64,000 nt of DNA. Source: Candidatus Peregrinibacteria bacterium. GTDB lineage: Bacteria; Patescibacteriota; Gracilibacteria; Peribacterales; Peribacteraceae. A program made the translations under genes and the position numbers. Location of the stretch: positions 17,898 to 81,897 of the forward strand of contig JAUSFD010000015.1 in the NCBI GenBank assembly GCA_030649955.1, written 5' to 3'. The notes beneath the pieces were generated by a model, which searched no databases, was not told where the DNA came from, and worked only from the letters and a program-made list of their open reading frames with translations. Positions 8,350 through 16,592 of this stretch are shown in pieces (position 1 is the first letter of the stretch; every line of letters starts with the position of its first letter).

Positions 8350-8355
8350 TATCAT
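8350..8355 (+). promoter_or_regulatory. -10 box TATCAT, 6 nt before eno ATG
   Basis: TATCAT is followed by GCGCGC and the ATG. A weak -35 (TTCCAT, 8326-8331) lies 18 nt upstream. A leaderless transcript is predicted. Confidence 0.4.
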
Positions 8356-8361
8356 GCGCGC

Positions 8362-9633
8362 ATGCCGACACTCCAGAAGTTGAACGCACGCCAGATCATC
8401 GACTCTCGCGGGAACCCCACGATCGAAGTGGATGCCACCCTCTCCGATAGCTCCTTCGGGAGAGCTTCCATTCCCTCTGGTGTCTCTGCCGGTGTACACG
8501 AAGCGCTGGAGCTGCGCGATGGCGATGCTGCCGTCTTTGGTGGTAAATCTGTCTTCAAGGCCGTCGCGAATGTGAACGATACGATCGCGAAGGCGATGCA
8601 GCAGAAGGACATTGCGGATCAGCGATCCTTCGATCAGGCGCTCCTCGCGCTGGATGGCACGCCCAATAAGGCAAAGCTGGGTGCCAATGCGATCCTGGGA
8701 GTTTCCATGGCTGTCTGCCGTGCCCGTGCGATGAGCGAAAAGAGGTCACTGTGGCAATCCCTCGCCGACCAGTACGGTATCAAAAATCCGGTGTGCCTCC
8801 CCGTTCCGCAGATGGTCCTCGTGGAGGGCGGTGTCCATTCGGATGCCGGGCTCTCCTTCCAGGAGTTCATGGTTATTCCCGATGGATTCTCGCGCTTCTC
8901 CGATGCGATCCGCGCGGGCGCGGAGATCTTCATGCACTTGAAGAAAATCCTCCACAAGGCCGGCCACAGCACCGCCGTGGGGGATGAGGGTGCCTGTGCG
9001 CCGCACCTGAAGACGGCGGATGAAGTGCTCACCATCCTCGCCTCGGCGATTCACGCTGCGGGCTACGATGGCAAGGTCCGTTTCGCCCTCGATGCTGCCG
9101 CCTCGGAATTCTGCAAGGACGGTGCCTACACCGTGGATGGGAAGACCCTCTCCTCCGGTGAGCTCGTTGCGTACTACAAGAATCTCTGCGCGAAGTTCCC
9201 TATTCTTAGTATTGAGGACAGTCACAGCGAGGACGATTGGGATGGATTCGCTCAGTTGAAGAAGGCGACGAAAGGTGAGCTCCAGCTCGTCGGTGATGAT
9301 CTCCTCGTCACGAATACGAAACGGATTCAAACGGCGATCGAGAAGGATGCCGTGAATGCTGTCCTTATTAAAGTGAACCAGATCGGGAGTGTGACGGAGA
9401 CGGTCGATGCCGTCTTCCTCACCCAGAAGCAGGGCTGGAACGCTATTGTGAGTCACCGGGGAGGGGATACCGAGGACACCTTCATCTCGCACCTCGCTGT
9501 TGCCCTGGGTACAGGGCAGATCAAAACTGGCTCTCTCAGCAGAGGGGAGAGGACCGCCAAGTACAACGAACTTTTGAGGATTGAAGAGGAGCTTGGCGGG
9601 AAGGCGAAGTACGTTTCGCCGTTCAAGAGTTGA
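8362..9633 (+). CDS. eno: Enolase
   Basis: Enolase interconverts 2-phosphoglycerate and phosphoenolpyruvate in glycolysis. The 423-residue protein opens with NARQIIDSRGNPTIEVD. Catalytic segments are present: QEFMVIPDG, VGDEGACAP (catalytic Glu), SIEDSHSEDDW (metal Asp/Glu), LIKVNQIGS (catalytic Lys) and KTGSLSRGERTAKYN. Two mobile-loop sequences differ from the common form: PSGVSAGVHEA instead of PSGASTGEHEA, and SHRGGDTEDT instead of SHRSGETEDT. These are conservative enough to expect activity. The ATG follows a -10 box at the leaderless spacing. An upstream frame extension to 8299 overlaps the previous gene and is not enolase-like. Confidence 0.95.
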   Translation: MPTLQKLNARQIIDSRGNPTIEVDATLSDSSFGRASIPSGVSAGVHEALELRDGDAAVFGGKSVFKAVANVNDTIAKAMQQKDIADQRSFDQALLALDGTPNKAKLGANAILGVSMAVCRARAMSEKRSLWQSLADQYGIKNPVCLPVPQMVLVEGGVHSDAGLSFQEFMVIPDGFSRFSDAIRAGAEIFMHLKKILHKAGHSTAVGDEGACAPHLKTADEVLTILASAIHAAGYDGKVRFALDAAASEFCKDGAYTVDGKTLSSGELVAYYKNLCAKFPILSIEDSHSEDDWDGFAQLKKATKGELQLVGDDLLVTNTKRIQTAIEKDAVNAVLIKVNQIGSVTETVDAVFLTQKQGWNAIVSHRGGDTEDTFISHLAVALGTGQIKTGSLSRGERTAKYNELLRIEEELGGKAKYVSPFKS

Positions 9634-9636
9634 GGT

Positions 9637-9900
9637 TCATTTTCGTGTCCTGTGCTTTCGCATCCATGCGCGTTTGAGTGCAGGGAGCGAGAAGGTCGAC
9701 AGCACGTACCCTCCAGTCGGAATCAGTCCGTGCAGCAGGGGACTGGCGCTCTCGATGCTCCATAGGAATATGACGGCGATCGCGTAGGTGAGGACGGCAA
9801 TCGAGAAGCGACGCGTGAAACTCACTTCCCATGCTTTGTCGGCTTCGACGCGGAGGTTTCGCTCTAGAATGGCCTGTAGCTGCTCCTCAAGAGAAACCAT
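9637..9900 (-). CDS. Small two-helix membrane protein of unknown function
   Basis: The product has 87 residues, converging with eno and separated from it by 3 nt. The N-terminal third is amphipathic and charged (SLEEQLQAILERNLRVEADKA). Two hydrophobic segments follow (SIAVLTYAIAVIFLWSI and LIPTGGYVLSTFSL), and the C-terminus is strongly basic (RAWMRKHRTRK). The topology resembles small accessory membrane proteins, but I recognise no family. Confidence 0.65.
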   Translation of the reverse strand: MVSLEEQLQAILERNLRVEADKAWEVSFTRRFSIAVLTYAIAVIFLWSIESASPLLHGLIPTGGYVLSTFSLPALKRAWMRKHRTRK

Positions 9901-9962
9901 TGGAGAAGGTTACTCAATACTTTTCATGGTTTTTGCCGTACACAGAGCGTATCATACATACC

Positions 9963-10217
9963 ATGAAGAAGACCTCTCCAAAGCGCAAAGCACATTCAGC
10001 AGTACGACTCCCGCTCATTGTGGAGAAAGATGAGACAGGGTTCTACGTTATTGAATGTCCCATCCTCCCGGGCTGTTACACGCAAGGCAAGACACTCGAT
10101 GAGGCTCTGCGCAATATTCAAGAGGTGATTCACCTGGTGAGTGAGGAGAAGAGCAGCCGAGACATTCTGGAGAATTACGCGCCACGGGAAATCAGTTTCC
10201 ACACGATCACCATCTAA
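9963..10217 (+). CDS. hicB: HicB-like antitoxin
   Basis: The 84-residue product shows the partial RNase-H-like HicB fold: LPLIVEKDETGFYVIECP, then LPGCYTQGKTLDEALRNIQEVI, a near match to the HicB consensus around PGC.T.G.T.EEAL. HicB neutralises HicA and often represses its own operon, though no clear C-terminal DNA-binding domain is seen here. The basic N-terminus (MKKTSPKRKAH) may be an addition. A -10 box TATCAT lies 7 nt before the ATG. The gene is 5 nt upstream of hicA, and the pair lies next to the tRNA-Pro repeat region. Confidence 0.88.
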   Translation: MKKTSPKRKAHSAVRLPLIVEKDETGFYVIECPILPGCYTQGKTLDEALRNIQEVIHLVSEEKSSRDILENYAPREISFHTITI

Positions 10218-10222
10218 ATTCT

Positions 10223-10447
10223 GTGCTGAAGCTGCCCGCTATTTCCGGGCGCAATGCAGTCAAGCGTTTTGAACGACATGGCTACCGTGCAGTGCGTCAG
10301 CGTGGAAGCCATATCCGCTTGATCCACTCCTCCAATCCATCCTGTAAACCGTTGACCATTCCTGATCATGCCGAACTGGGGAGGGGACTCCTTCGAAAAC
10401 TTCTACGAGATGCACAGCTCACTCTCGATGAATTTCTGGAGTTGTGA
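10223..10447 (+). CDS. hicA: HicA-like mRNA interferase toxin
   Basis: The 74-residue product has the double-stranded-RNA-binding fold of HicA (YcfA). It reads AVKRFERHGYRAVRQRGSHIRL, with the conserved catalytic His in GSH, then LTIPDHAELGRGLLRKLLRDA. HicA cleaves mRNAs and stalls growth unless bound by HicB. The start is a GTG 5 nt after the hicB stop. The gene order antitoxin-toxin is the less common orientation. The first repeat of the tRNA-Pro 3' end begins 12 nt after the stop, which suggests that the pair arrived with mobile DNA. Confidence 0.88.
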   Translation: MLKLPAISGRNAVKRFERHGYRAVRQRGSHIRLIHSSNPSCKPLTIPDHAELGRGLLRKLLRDAQLTLDEFLEL

Positions 10448-10458
10448 GTGAAGAGTAT

Positions 10459-10511
10459 TGGTCGGGACGACCCGCATTCGCCTCTGTCTCTGAGAGACTA
10501 GTCGGGACGAC
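10459..10511. repeat. Two copies of the tRNA-Pro 3' end
   Basis: TGGTCGGGACGAC at 10459-10471 is identical over 13 nt to the + strand of the tRNA-Pro 3' end including its CCA (10989-11001). A second copy, TAGTCGGGACGAC at 10499-10511, has one change. Both copies continue with similar sequence (CCCGCATTCGCC and CCCCGCTACGCC), so they were also duplicated with each other. Confidence 0.75.
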
Positions 10512-10548
10512 CCCGCTACGCCCAAGCTGGCCCGGTTTCCTTTGCTCG

Positions 10549-10785
10549 TCAAATGAGCCTCTTATTTCGAAATGCGAACCCGGAGGAACTTTTCAGATAT
10601 TTTTCGAAGGCAAACGCTTTCTTACTATCGTTAAATGCCGCATAGAACAGGAGTTCCTTGGGGCGAACTCGAGAAGTGGTTGGAACCGAATGGTGCTTAT
10701 GATGAATAAGTCGCTTTGAAAGATCCCGAGTACACCCAACGTAATGCTGTTCATTCTCAAGTTCGAGTATATAGACGTACTGCAT
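10549..10785 (-). CDS. Small GIY-YIG nuclease-domain protein
   Basis: The product has 78 residues. It shows the GIY-YIG core as YVYIL followed 10 residues later by HYVGCTRDLSKRLIHH, and the usual tail FAFEKYLKSSSGFAFRNKRL. This is the stand-alone UvrC-like/YhbQ-like subfamily, whose members are metal-dependent nucleases in known cases. The start chosen is the ATG directly before QYVYIL. Upstream extension would run through a palindrome. It lies in the same orientation as tRNA-Pro, between repeats of that tRNA's 3' end, and is AT-richer than its surroundings. It may be the mobilising enzyme of a mini-element. Confidence 0.85.
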   Translation of the reverse strand: MQYVYILELENEQHYVGCTRDLSKRLIHHKHHSVPTTSRVRPKELLFYAAFNDSKKAFAFEKYLKSSSGFAFRNKRLI

Positions 10786-10800
10786 AGCAGATGAATATAT

Positions 10801-10824
10801 CACTATTGTCTCGACACAATAGTG
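10801..10824. repeat. Palindrome upstream of the GIY-YIG gene
   Basis: CACTATTGT and ACAATAGTG pair around a 6-nt centre. It lies 15 nt before the start codon of the minus-strand GIY-YIG gene, so it could be an operator, a leader hairpin or an element end. The rest of 10825-10988 holds only GCTTCGC/GCGAAGC-type repeat words. Confidence 0.6.
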
Positions 10825-10988
10825 ACATGCAACAAACAGCCCCACTTCGCTCTGCGAGTCGAAAAGAGTGCTCGGAGTCTGGTTACGTGTTTCTCCGTCT
10901 CAAGCAGAGCTTCGCGGGGCATACTTCGCATGTTCATTTACAAAGAAGTGTGGCTAGCCACGCGAAGCTCGCCGCAGCGAGCGAAGTG

Positions 10989-11065
10989 TGGTCGGGACGA
11001 CAGGACTTGAACCTGCGACCTCTTGCACCCCATGCAAGCGCTCTAGCCAACTGAGCTACGTCCCG
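10989..11065 (-). tRNA. tRNA-Pro (anticodon GGG)
   Basis: A full cloverleaf can be drawn: acceptor stem CGGGACG/CGTCCCG, D-arm GCTC..GAGC, anticodon stem CTTGC/GCAAG with loop ATGGGGT (anticodon GGG), and T-arm GCAGG TTCAAGT CCTGT. The discriminator is A and the CCA end is encoded. It reads proline CCC/CCU codons. Its 3' end is duplicated downstream around the GIY-YIG gene. Confidence 0.95.
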
Positions 11066-11285
11066 GGAAGTAGCGATGCGTGCATCGTACCTGGTTCTCA
11101 TAGTGAAACAAACGACGATGAATCCAGGGTGGTGGATTGTGAGTCATGAAGAGGTCACTTTCATGATTCAAGATTCTAGCTCCATGATTCAATTGGACCT
11201 GGTGAGCACTTGAAACAAGCCAGACTCTATGCTTCGATGTCCCCTTTTATGACTCCTTCCCTGTATCCCGGCCGCCGCATGGGTG
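11066..11285. other. Intergenic stretch without a gene
   Basis: Between tRNA-Pro and the DHH gene I find no coding signal. Words TCATGAAG, TTCATGATTC and CATGATTCAATT recur in both orientations, so this is probably a weak member of the word-themed inverted repeats. Confidence 0.4.
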
Positions 11286-11314
11286 TTGCAAAGTAATCGA
11301 AAGTATGTTATAAT
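11286..11314 (+). promoter_or_regulatory. Sigma-70-like promoter TTGCAA-17-TATAAT
   Basis: A perfect -10 and a good -35 at ideal spacing lie 20 nt before the ATG of the DHH phosphoesterase gene, in an AT-rich stretch. Confidence 0.75.
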
Positions 11315-11334
11315 GATATGTTCAACCTGATTCC

Positions 11335-12753
11335 ATGACCCTCTCTTCCCAGGACATCTCCGCAGCCACGCAGGCGATCCTGCAGCATCAGAAGCTGCTG
11401 ATCGTCCCGCATGCGAACGTCGACCCGGATGGTCTGAGCAGCGCGCTTGCTTGCTTCCAGCTCTTCCAGGCGATCGGGAAGGACGTCACGGTCATCTGCC
11501 CGGATACACCGCCGGAGTCGCTCAAGTTCCTCCCGGGGTTCGAGAAGTTAGAGAACGAGGTGGCGGAGAGTGAGAACTTCATCATCACGGTGAACCTGGA
11601 GGATGGGGTGGAGGTCGACAAGATGCGCTACACCGTGGAGGACCAGCGCGTGAACATCATCGTGGTGCCGAAGAAAGGTCGCATTCGCCCTCGCAACATC
11701 ACGTTCGGCGAAGGGGACAAGCGCTACGACCTGATTGTCGTCGTCGATACGGCGGACCTGGCACTCCTGGGATCCCTCTACACCCAGCATGTGGACCTGT
11801 TCTCCGATCTCCCAATCCTCAATGTCGATCACCACATCAGCAACGTGCGCTACGGGCAGATGCAGCTCATCGATGCGACGGCGGCGAGTGCGACGGAGGT
11901 TCTGTTCCAGTGGTTCATGCACGTGCCGGACTGGCGGACGCGCATCACCCCGGACATCGCGACGCTGCTCCTCACGGGACTCATCACGGATACGCGCAGT
12001 TTCCAGAATCCCAATACAACGCCGCGTTCCCTCGAGGTTGCCGCAGAGCTCCTCGAGAAGGGTGCACGGCAGCAGGAGATCATCCAGCACATTTATAAAA
12101 CCAAGCCACTCTCAACGCTCAAGATCTGGGGGAGGGCTTTAAACCGCATCCAGATGGATACCGAGGTAGGCATCGTGTGGTCTACCATCAGTAAGGAGGA
12201 CCTGCAGGAGATGGATGCGAAGAGTAAGGAAACGCACGGGATCCTCGACGAACTCATCTCGACGATTCCGAATGCGGATGTGCACGTGCTCTTCACGGAG
12301 ATGGAGGACGGTGGACTCAAGGCGAGCCTGCGCTCCTCTGCTGCTATCGACGCGAGCAAACTCGCGGCGGAGACGTACGACGGCGGTGGCCACGCGCGCG
12401 CGGCCGGGTTACGCGTGCGCAACTACAGCAACTTCCAGCTCCAAGTGCTCGAGTGCGTGCAGAAGCTCAAAGAGGGAATGCAGAACCAACGGAGACAGAG
12501 CGAGGGGATGACACAGCCAGTCGCTGCGGTCCCTGCCGCCCCCCGACCTGCGGATGAGGAGGTGGTGTCCGTCGTCCGTGCCGAGGAGGTGAAAATTGCA
12601 CCACAGGAAGAGCGTGTGTCACCACCGCGCGAGAGTCGTCGGAGGAAGGATCCCAAATCTCCAGCTGAGCGTGTGGATCGAGAGGGGATGGAACCCGGCA
12701 GTCAGCGCGAGGAGCGAGATATCGTGCGGGATTTAACAGGAGAACAGACGTAG
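11335..12753 (+). CDS. DHH/DHHA1 family phosphoesterase (NrnA/RecJ-like)
   Basis: The product has 472 residues. The DHH domain carries HANVDPDGLSSAL (motif I), VVVDTAD (motif II), NVDHHISN (the DHH motif) and LLTGLITDTRSF. The DHHA1 domain ends with YDGGGHARAAGL, the substrate-binding GGGH loop. Proteins of this type hydrolyse nanoRNA (2-5 nt) and/or pAp, or c-di-AMP breakdown products. A roughly 40-residue insertion (about 75-125, VVPKKGRIRPRNITFGEG) lies between motifs I and II. The last 100 residues are a charged, Pro-rich, probably disordered tail ending RDIVRDLTGEQT, not typical for NrnA. It has its own strong promoter. Confidence 0.88.
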   Translation: MTLSSQDISAATQAILQHQKLLIVPHANVDPDGLSSALACFQLFQAIGKDVTVICPDTPPESLKFLPGFEKLENEVAESENFIITVNLEDGVEVDKMRYTVEDQRVNIIVVPKKGRIRPRNITFGEGDKRYDLIVVVDTADLALLGSLYTQHVDLFSDLPILNVDHHISNVRYGQMQLIDATAASATEVLFQWFMHVPDWRTRITPDIATLLLTGLITDTRSFQNPNTTPRSLEVAAELLEKGARQQEIIQHIYKTKPLSTLKIWGRALNRIQMDTEVGIVWSTISKEDLQEMDAKSKETHGILDELISTIPNADVHVLFTEMEDGGLKASLRSSAAIDASKLAAETYDGGGHARAAGLRVRNYSNFQLQVLECVQKLKEGMQNQRRQSEGMTQPVAAVPAAPRPADEEVVSVVRAEEVKIAPQEERVSPPRESRRRKDPKSPAERVDREGMEPGSQREERDIVRDLTGEQT

Positions 12754-12770
12754 AAGAGAGAATGGGAAAT

Positions 12771-12861
12771 GAGCGCAGTAGATTCGTAGCGCAGTAGGGC
12801 GCAAGCGACTCCCTGAACGAGTGCTTTCTTTCGTTCTACCGTCCTACCAACCTACTGCGCT
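12771..12861. repeat. Word-themed inverted repeat (GCGCAGTAGG class)
   Basis: The left arm has GAGCGCAGTAGATTCGTAG and AGCGCAGTAGGG. The right arm (12834-12861) has CTACCGTCCTACC and CCTACTGCGCT, the exact complement of AGCGCAGTAGG. It fills the gap between the DHH gene and infB. Confidence 0.8.
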
Positions 12862-12880
12862 AACAAGCTCCTCTCTCCGC

Positions 12881-12909
12881 TTGGTTCGCAGCGCACGCTC
12901 TGGTACGCT
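12881..12909 (+). promoter_or_regulatory. Probable infB promoter TTGGTT-17-TACGCT
   Basis: The hexamers lie at ideal spacing, 23 nt before the infB ATG. The -35 matches moderately. Confidence 0.45.
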
Positions 12910-12932
12910 GTTCGCGGCTTTTCCTCTATCCC

Positions 12933-15224
12933 ATGCGCCTCGTCCAAGTCGCGAAAGTCCTCGGCATGACCGGGCAACAGCTCCGTAAGGAGCTGAGTGG
13001 CGTGAATTTCGGCGTCAAACCCACGGATCGCGAGATCCCGGACAACCTGGCGAAGGGCATTATCCGCTTCTACGCGGCGAAACTGGGATTGAAGATCGAC
13101 CTGGAGGCGGTCACGGCGATGGACGATGACGGGGAGGAGGAGGGTGAGGAGCAAGGAGGCGCGGAGGCACCTGCTACTCCAACAACTCAGGAGGCAGAGG
13201 CGGCGACACCCGCTCCCGCTGTTTCGGAGCGCGCAGCTCCCGCGCAGAGCGAGTCCCTCAATGTGTTGCGTAAGCTCTCCCTCGAGGGCGTTCCCAAGGA
13301 GGCGATCGTGCGCCAGGAGCAGCAGGATCAGAAGAAGGCACTCACCAAGGCCGAGCGAGAGGAGCGCTCTCGCGAGCAGCGTGCGGCACAGGTGTTGCAG
13401 AAGGGACCACAGCACACGCAGCAGGAGCAAATCAAGAAGAAGGAGGGTGTCGTCCTCCTGCCGGAGCTGATCTCTGTGAAGGAGCTCGCGGAGAAGACGG
13501 GTATACAGGTTCCTCTCATCATCCAGACACTCATGAAGAATGGGGTCATGGCAACGATCACGCAATCCATCGACTTCGACACCGCAATGATCGTCGCAAC
13601 GGAACTCGGGGTGACTGTAGATCGTGAGCAGCGCTCTGCGAACGTCGAGGATCTCTTGATGCGCAATCTCTCGGAACTCCTTAAGGATGAACCGGAGAAA
13701 CTCCTGCCCCGTCCGCCGGTCGTGGTGGTGATGGGGCACGTCGACCACGGGAAGACAGCGCTCCTGGATGCCATCCGCCAGACGGACGTCGTCTCTGGCG
13801 AAGCGGGGGGCATCACGCAGCATATCGGGGCGTACCAGGTTGAACACCCTTCGACGAGCTCAGGGCAAGCGACGGAGATGCGGAAGATCACCTTCCTCGA
13901 CACACCGGGACATGAGGCGTTCACCGCCATGCGAGCGCGTGGCGCCCAGGTTACGGACATCGCGATCATCCTCGTCTCTGCGGAGGAGGGGGTGAAGGCG
14001 ACGACCGTGGAGGCCATTCACCACGCGAAGGAGGCAGAAGTGCCGATCATCGCGGTCATCAGTAAGATCGACAAGGAGCGCGCGGACCCGGAACGTGTGA
14101 AAGGAGAGCTGGCTGCAGCAGGACTGCAACCGGAGGCGTGGGGAGGTTCCGTTCCCGTGGTGCTCTGCTCCGCAGTAACAAAGAAGGGGATCCCCGAGTT
14201 GCTCGACCACATCCTCCTCATCGCGGACATAAATGAACTCAAGGCGAACCCGAACCGCCCAGCCGTGGCGACCGTGATCGAGAGTCACCTGGATACTTCA
14301 CTGGGGCCCCTCGCGACGGTGATCGTGAACACGGGGACGTTGAAAATGGGAGAGATCCTCGTTTGCGCCAGCAGTATGGGGCGCGTGAAGGCGATGATCG
14401 ATGCGCATGGGGTGCGCCTCACGGAAGTGGGCCCCTCTGGCCCAGTGCGGGTCTCTGGCCTCGATGCCGTCACCCAAGTGGGCGATATCCTCCAGGTCGT
14501 CGCTTCAGAGAAAGAGGCTCGGGTACTCGCGACGGCGCTGCGGGCGGGGCAGGAGCAGCGCAAGAAGCATAGCTTCGCGGACCTCGTGAGCCGCCTCTCT
14601 GAAGGGAGGATCAAGCAGCTCAAGGTTGTCCTGAAGGCTGATGCGCAGGGATCTCTCGAAGCGATCCAGGAAGCACTCCGGCAGAAGTCCGAGGGCATGA
14701 AGGTGGGGGTGAAGGTCATCCACGCCGCTGTAGGTGCAGTCTCGGAATCCGATGTCATGATGACCGCCGCGAGCGAGGGAATGGTGCTCGCGTTCCATGC
14801 ACCGGTGTCCCCTGACGTGCAGCGCACGGCGGATCGAGAGGGGGTAAAAGTGCGCCAGTACACCGTGCTCTACGATTTACTTGAGGAAGTCACGCGGTTA
14901 CTCGAGGGCCTGGTTGAGCCGGAAGAGGAGGAGAGCATCCTAGGTCATCTAGAAGTACGCGGGGTCTTCCTCTCGAAGAAGAGCGAGCAGATCATCGGCG
15001 GCAAAGTGATGGATGGGATGATCAAGCGTGTATCCTTCCGCCTGCAGCGCGGTGGCGCAGAGATCGGTACCGGACGTATCACATCCCTCAAGCACGTCGA
15101 TAAGGATATCAAGGAGGCGAAGGAGGGGAGCGAGTGCGGCATGCGCGTGGAGTCCTCTGTCCCCATCGAAGTGGGCGATACGCTGGAGGCGTATGTCCGG
15201 GAACTCAAGAGAAAAGGAGAATGA
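12933..15224 (+). CDS. infB: Translation initiation factor IF-2
   Basis: IF-2 is a GTPase that brings fMet-tRNA to the 30S subunit. The N-terminal helix-turn-helix module ([18 protein letters not shown]) is followed by an Ala/Glu/Gln-rich linker and an IF2N-like module ([18 protein letters not shown]). The G domain carries GHVDHGKT (about 268), DTPGHEAF and SKIDKE. Domains II-IV complete 763 residues. Between AYQVE and [13 protein letters not shown] there is an insertion HPSTSSGQA (residues 305-313). It is encoded by a CACCCTTCGACGAGCTCAGG repeat that entered in frame in a loop of the G domain before switch II. The rest looks intact. Confidence 0.96.
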   Translation: MRLVQVAKVLGMTGQQLRKELSGVNFGVKPTDREIPDNLAKGIIRFYAAKLGLKIDLEAVTAMDDDGEEEGEEQGGAEAPATPTTQEAEAATPAPAVSERAAPAQSESLNVLRKLSLEGVPKEAIVRQEQQDQKKALTKAEREERSREQRAAQVLQKGPQHTQQEQIKKKEGVVLLPELISVKELAEKTGIQVPLIIQTLMKNGVMATITQSIDFDTAMIVATELGVTVDREQRSANVEDLLMRNLSELLKDEPEKLLPRPPVVVVMGHVDHGKTALLDAIRQTDVVSGEAGGITQHIGAYQVEHPSTSSGQATEMRKITFLDTPGHEAFTAMRARGAQVTDIAIILVSAEEGVKATTVEAIHHAKEAEVPIIAVISKIDKERADPERVKGELAAAGLQPEAWGGSVPVVLCSAVTKKGIPELLDHILLIADINELKANPNRPAVATVIESHLDTSLGPLATVIVNTGTLKMGEILVCASSMGRVKAMIDAHGVRLTEVGPSGPVRVSGLDAVTQVGDILQVVASEKEARVLATALRAGQEQRKKHSFADLVSRLSEGRIKQLKVVLKADAQGSLEAIQEALRQKSEGMKVGVKVIHAAVGAVSESDVMMTAASEGMVLAFHAPVSPDVQRTADREGVKVRQYTVLYDLLEEVTRLLEGLVEPEEEESILGHLEVRGVFLSKKSEQIIGGKVMDGMIKRVSFRLQRGGAEIGTGRITSLKHVDKDIKEAKEGSECGMRVESSVPIEVGDTLEAYVRELKRKGE
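13845..13871. repeat. Palindromic repeat unit inserted in frame in infB
   Basis: The sequence CCCTTCGACGAGCTCAGGG is an imperfect palindrome of the CCCTTCGAC..GCTCAGGG type that occurs between genes in many genomes. Here it is read as HPSTSSGQA within the IF-2 G domain. Confidence 0.8.
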
Positions 15225-15254
15225 GGGTGACGGATGTTTACCCTCGATGTACAT

Positions 15255-15327
15255 CGTTTATTGGTTTACTCGTTTATTCGAAATGCAATAATGCGAATAA
15301 ACGAATCAACGAGTAAACGAATAAACG
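15255..15327. repeat. Word-themed inverted repeat (CGTTTATTCG class), copy 1
   Basis: Left arm 15255-15280 (CGTTTATTGG.. CGTTTATTCG). Right arm 15294-15327 is a chain of CGAATAAACG, AATCAACG and AGTAAACG words. The right arm is identical over 34 nt to that of the copy at 35656-35689. It lies between the convergent infB and the next gene. Confidence 0.9.
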
Positions 15328-15329
15328 GG

Positions 15330-16577
15330 TCATGTGGCCATGCCCTGCGCCGGCCCCCCCATCTGCGGAGGATTCCGCTGATCGAAGAACTGCGCCTGCG
15401 CGATGATGGGCCGGGGGCTGCCCTGGGCAACGAGGTACGAGGCAACTTCGCGTGACTCCGTCGTGTCCTGGGTTCTGAGTGTCTGAACGAAATCCGCGAA
15501 CTTCTCCCCGTAGACGTTCCCCGCCACACCGCCCTTGATCATCGCCTCGAGCGTGTTGATTACCTGAGGGGATGCACTGCTCCCCGCGAGCTCCTCCGCG
15601 AGTGCGCGCGGATCCTCCACCGGTTTCTTGTTCGCAATCTGTTTGAGTGCCTTCGTGAGGGCCGGGGGGAGGCTGGGTCGCATGATCGTCTCCGCCACCT
15701 GCTTCCACCCTTCTCCTTGGATGCCATTGTCGGAGAGGAACTGCCAGAAGGACGGGTTCATGACGGGGGCGATCTTCTTGGCGACCTGCTGGCTCTTCGA
15801 GTCCAGAATCACACCGGGGTAGCCCAGGAGGTACGCCCCCAGACCCCATGCGACAGCAGCTTTCGGCGGTCTGCCGGAGAGGACGCTCAGTGCCCCGAAG
15901 AGGAGAGCCACCCCGCCTGCGACAACTGCTCCGACTGTTCGCGTATGGGCACCGAAGTCCTGCAAGCGCGTACGCGTGCCCGGAGGTGAGCCGCGCTCCG
16001 GTGGAAGGTAGTTCATGGCCCACGTCACGGGGTCACACAGGTTCGCGTACTCCTCAAGAGTCGCTCGGAGTTCAACGAGCACTTTCTGAGCTCCCGGGTC
16101 GTTCGCTGCGGACATCCGCCATCCTTCAATTTGTTGGCTGATCGTGTACCACACCAGTCGCGTGTCGATGCACCACCCTTTCGTGCCGGTCACCGGCTTC
16201 AAAAAGGGAGCGTTCAGAAGGGTGAGCCCTGATGGGCCTCCGTGACGCATTCCCTTGATGATCGTGAGCGCCTCCTGCTTGAATCCCACGGAGCTCTGCA
16301 TGGAGTCGAGAGCCTCCACAATGTTGTCGAGCTTAGAAGTAACCATCGAGAGAGCATGGTTGATGCGAAGAGGGGACTCGTCGAAGTAGCATTTGTGCAG
16401 ATCGCGAACTTCCTTCCGCTCGAGCTCGCTCACCTGCTCCGCACGCATGCCCGCTAAGAGCTGCAGGCTCTCGTAGAGTCTCCGCACATTCACACGTTGC
16501 CTTTGACTTTCTCCCGTCTCCTGTGGGCGCTCAGGCTCTTGCGGTAATTGCCTTTGCTGGATGTTGTCGATGGTCAT
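15330..16577 (-). CDS. Protein of unknown function with a central membrane segment
   Basis: The product has 415 residues. The N-terminal 200 are largely helical and charged (RRLYESLQLLAGMRAEQVSE), with a few Cys. A hydrophobic hairpin follows at about 215-265 (VGAVVAGGVALLFGALSVL and AVAWGLGAYLLGYPGVIL). A soluble helical C-terminal half ends in a Gly/Pro/Gln-rich tail (QMGGPAQGMAT). I recognise no family. It starts 15 nt after the VirB6/TrbL-like gene and is surely co-transcribed with it, so a role in the same membrane complex is likely. Confidence 0.75.
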   Translation of the reverse strand: MTIDNIQQRQLPQEPERPQETGESQRQRVNVRRLYESLQLLAGMRAEQVSELERKEVRDLHKCYFDESPLRINHALSMVTSKLDNIVEALDSMQSSVGFKQEALTIIKGMRHGGPSGLTLLNAPFLKPVTGTKGWCIDTRLVWYTISQQIEGWRMSAANDPGAQKVLVELRATLEEYANLCDPVTWAMNYLPPERGSPPGTRTRLQDFGAHTRTVGAVVAGGVALLFGALSVLSGRPPKAAVAWGLGAYLLGYPGVILDSKSQQVAKKIAPVMNPSFWQFLSDNGIQGEGWKQVAETIMRPSLPPALTKALKQIANKKPVEDPRALAEELAGSSASPQVINTLEAMIKGGVAGNVYGEKFADFVQTLRTQDTTESREVASYLVAQGSPRPIIAQAQFFDQRNPPQMGGPAQGMAT

Positions 16578-16592
16578 GATGCAAGAGAGGGA

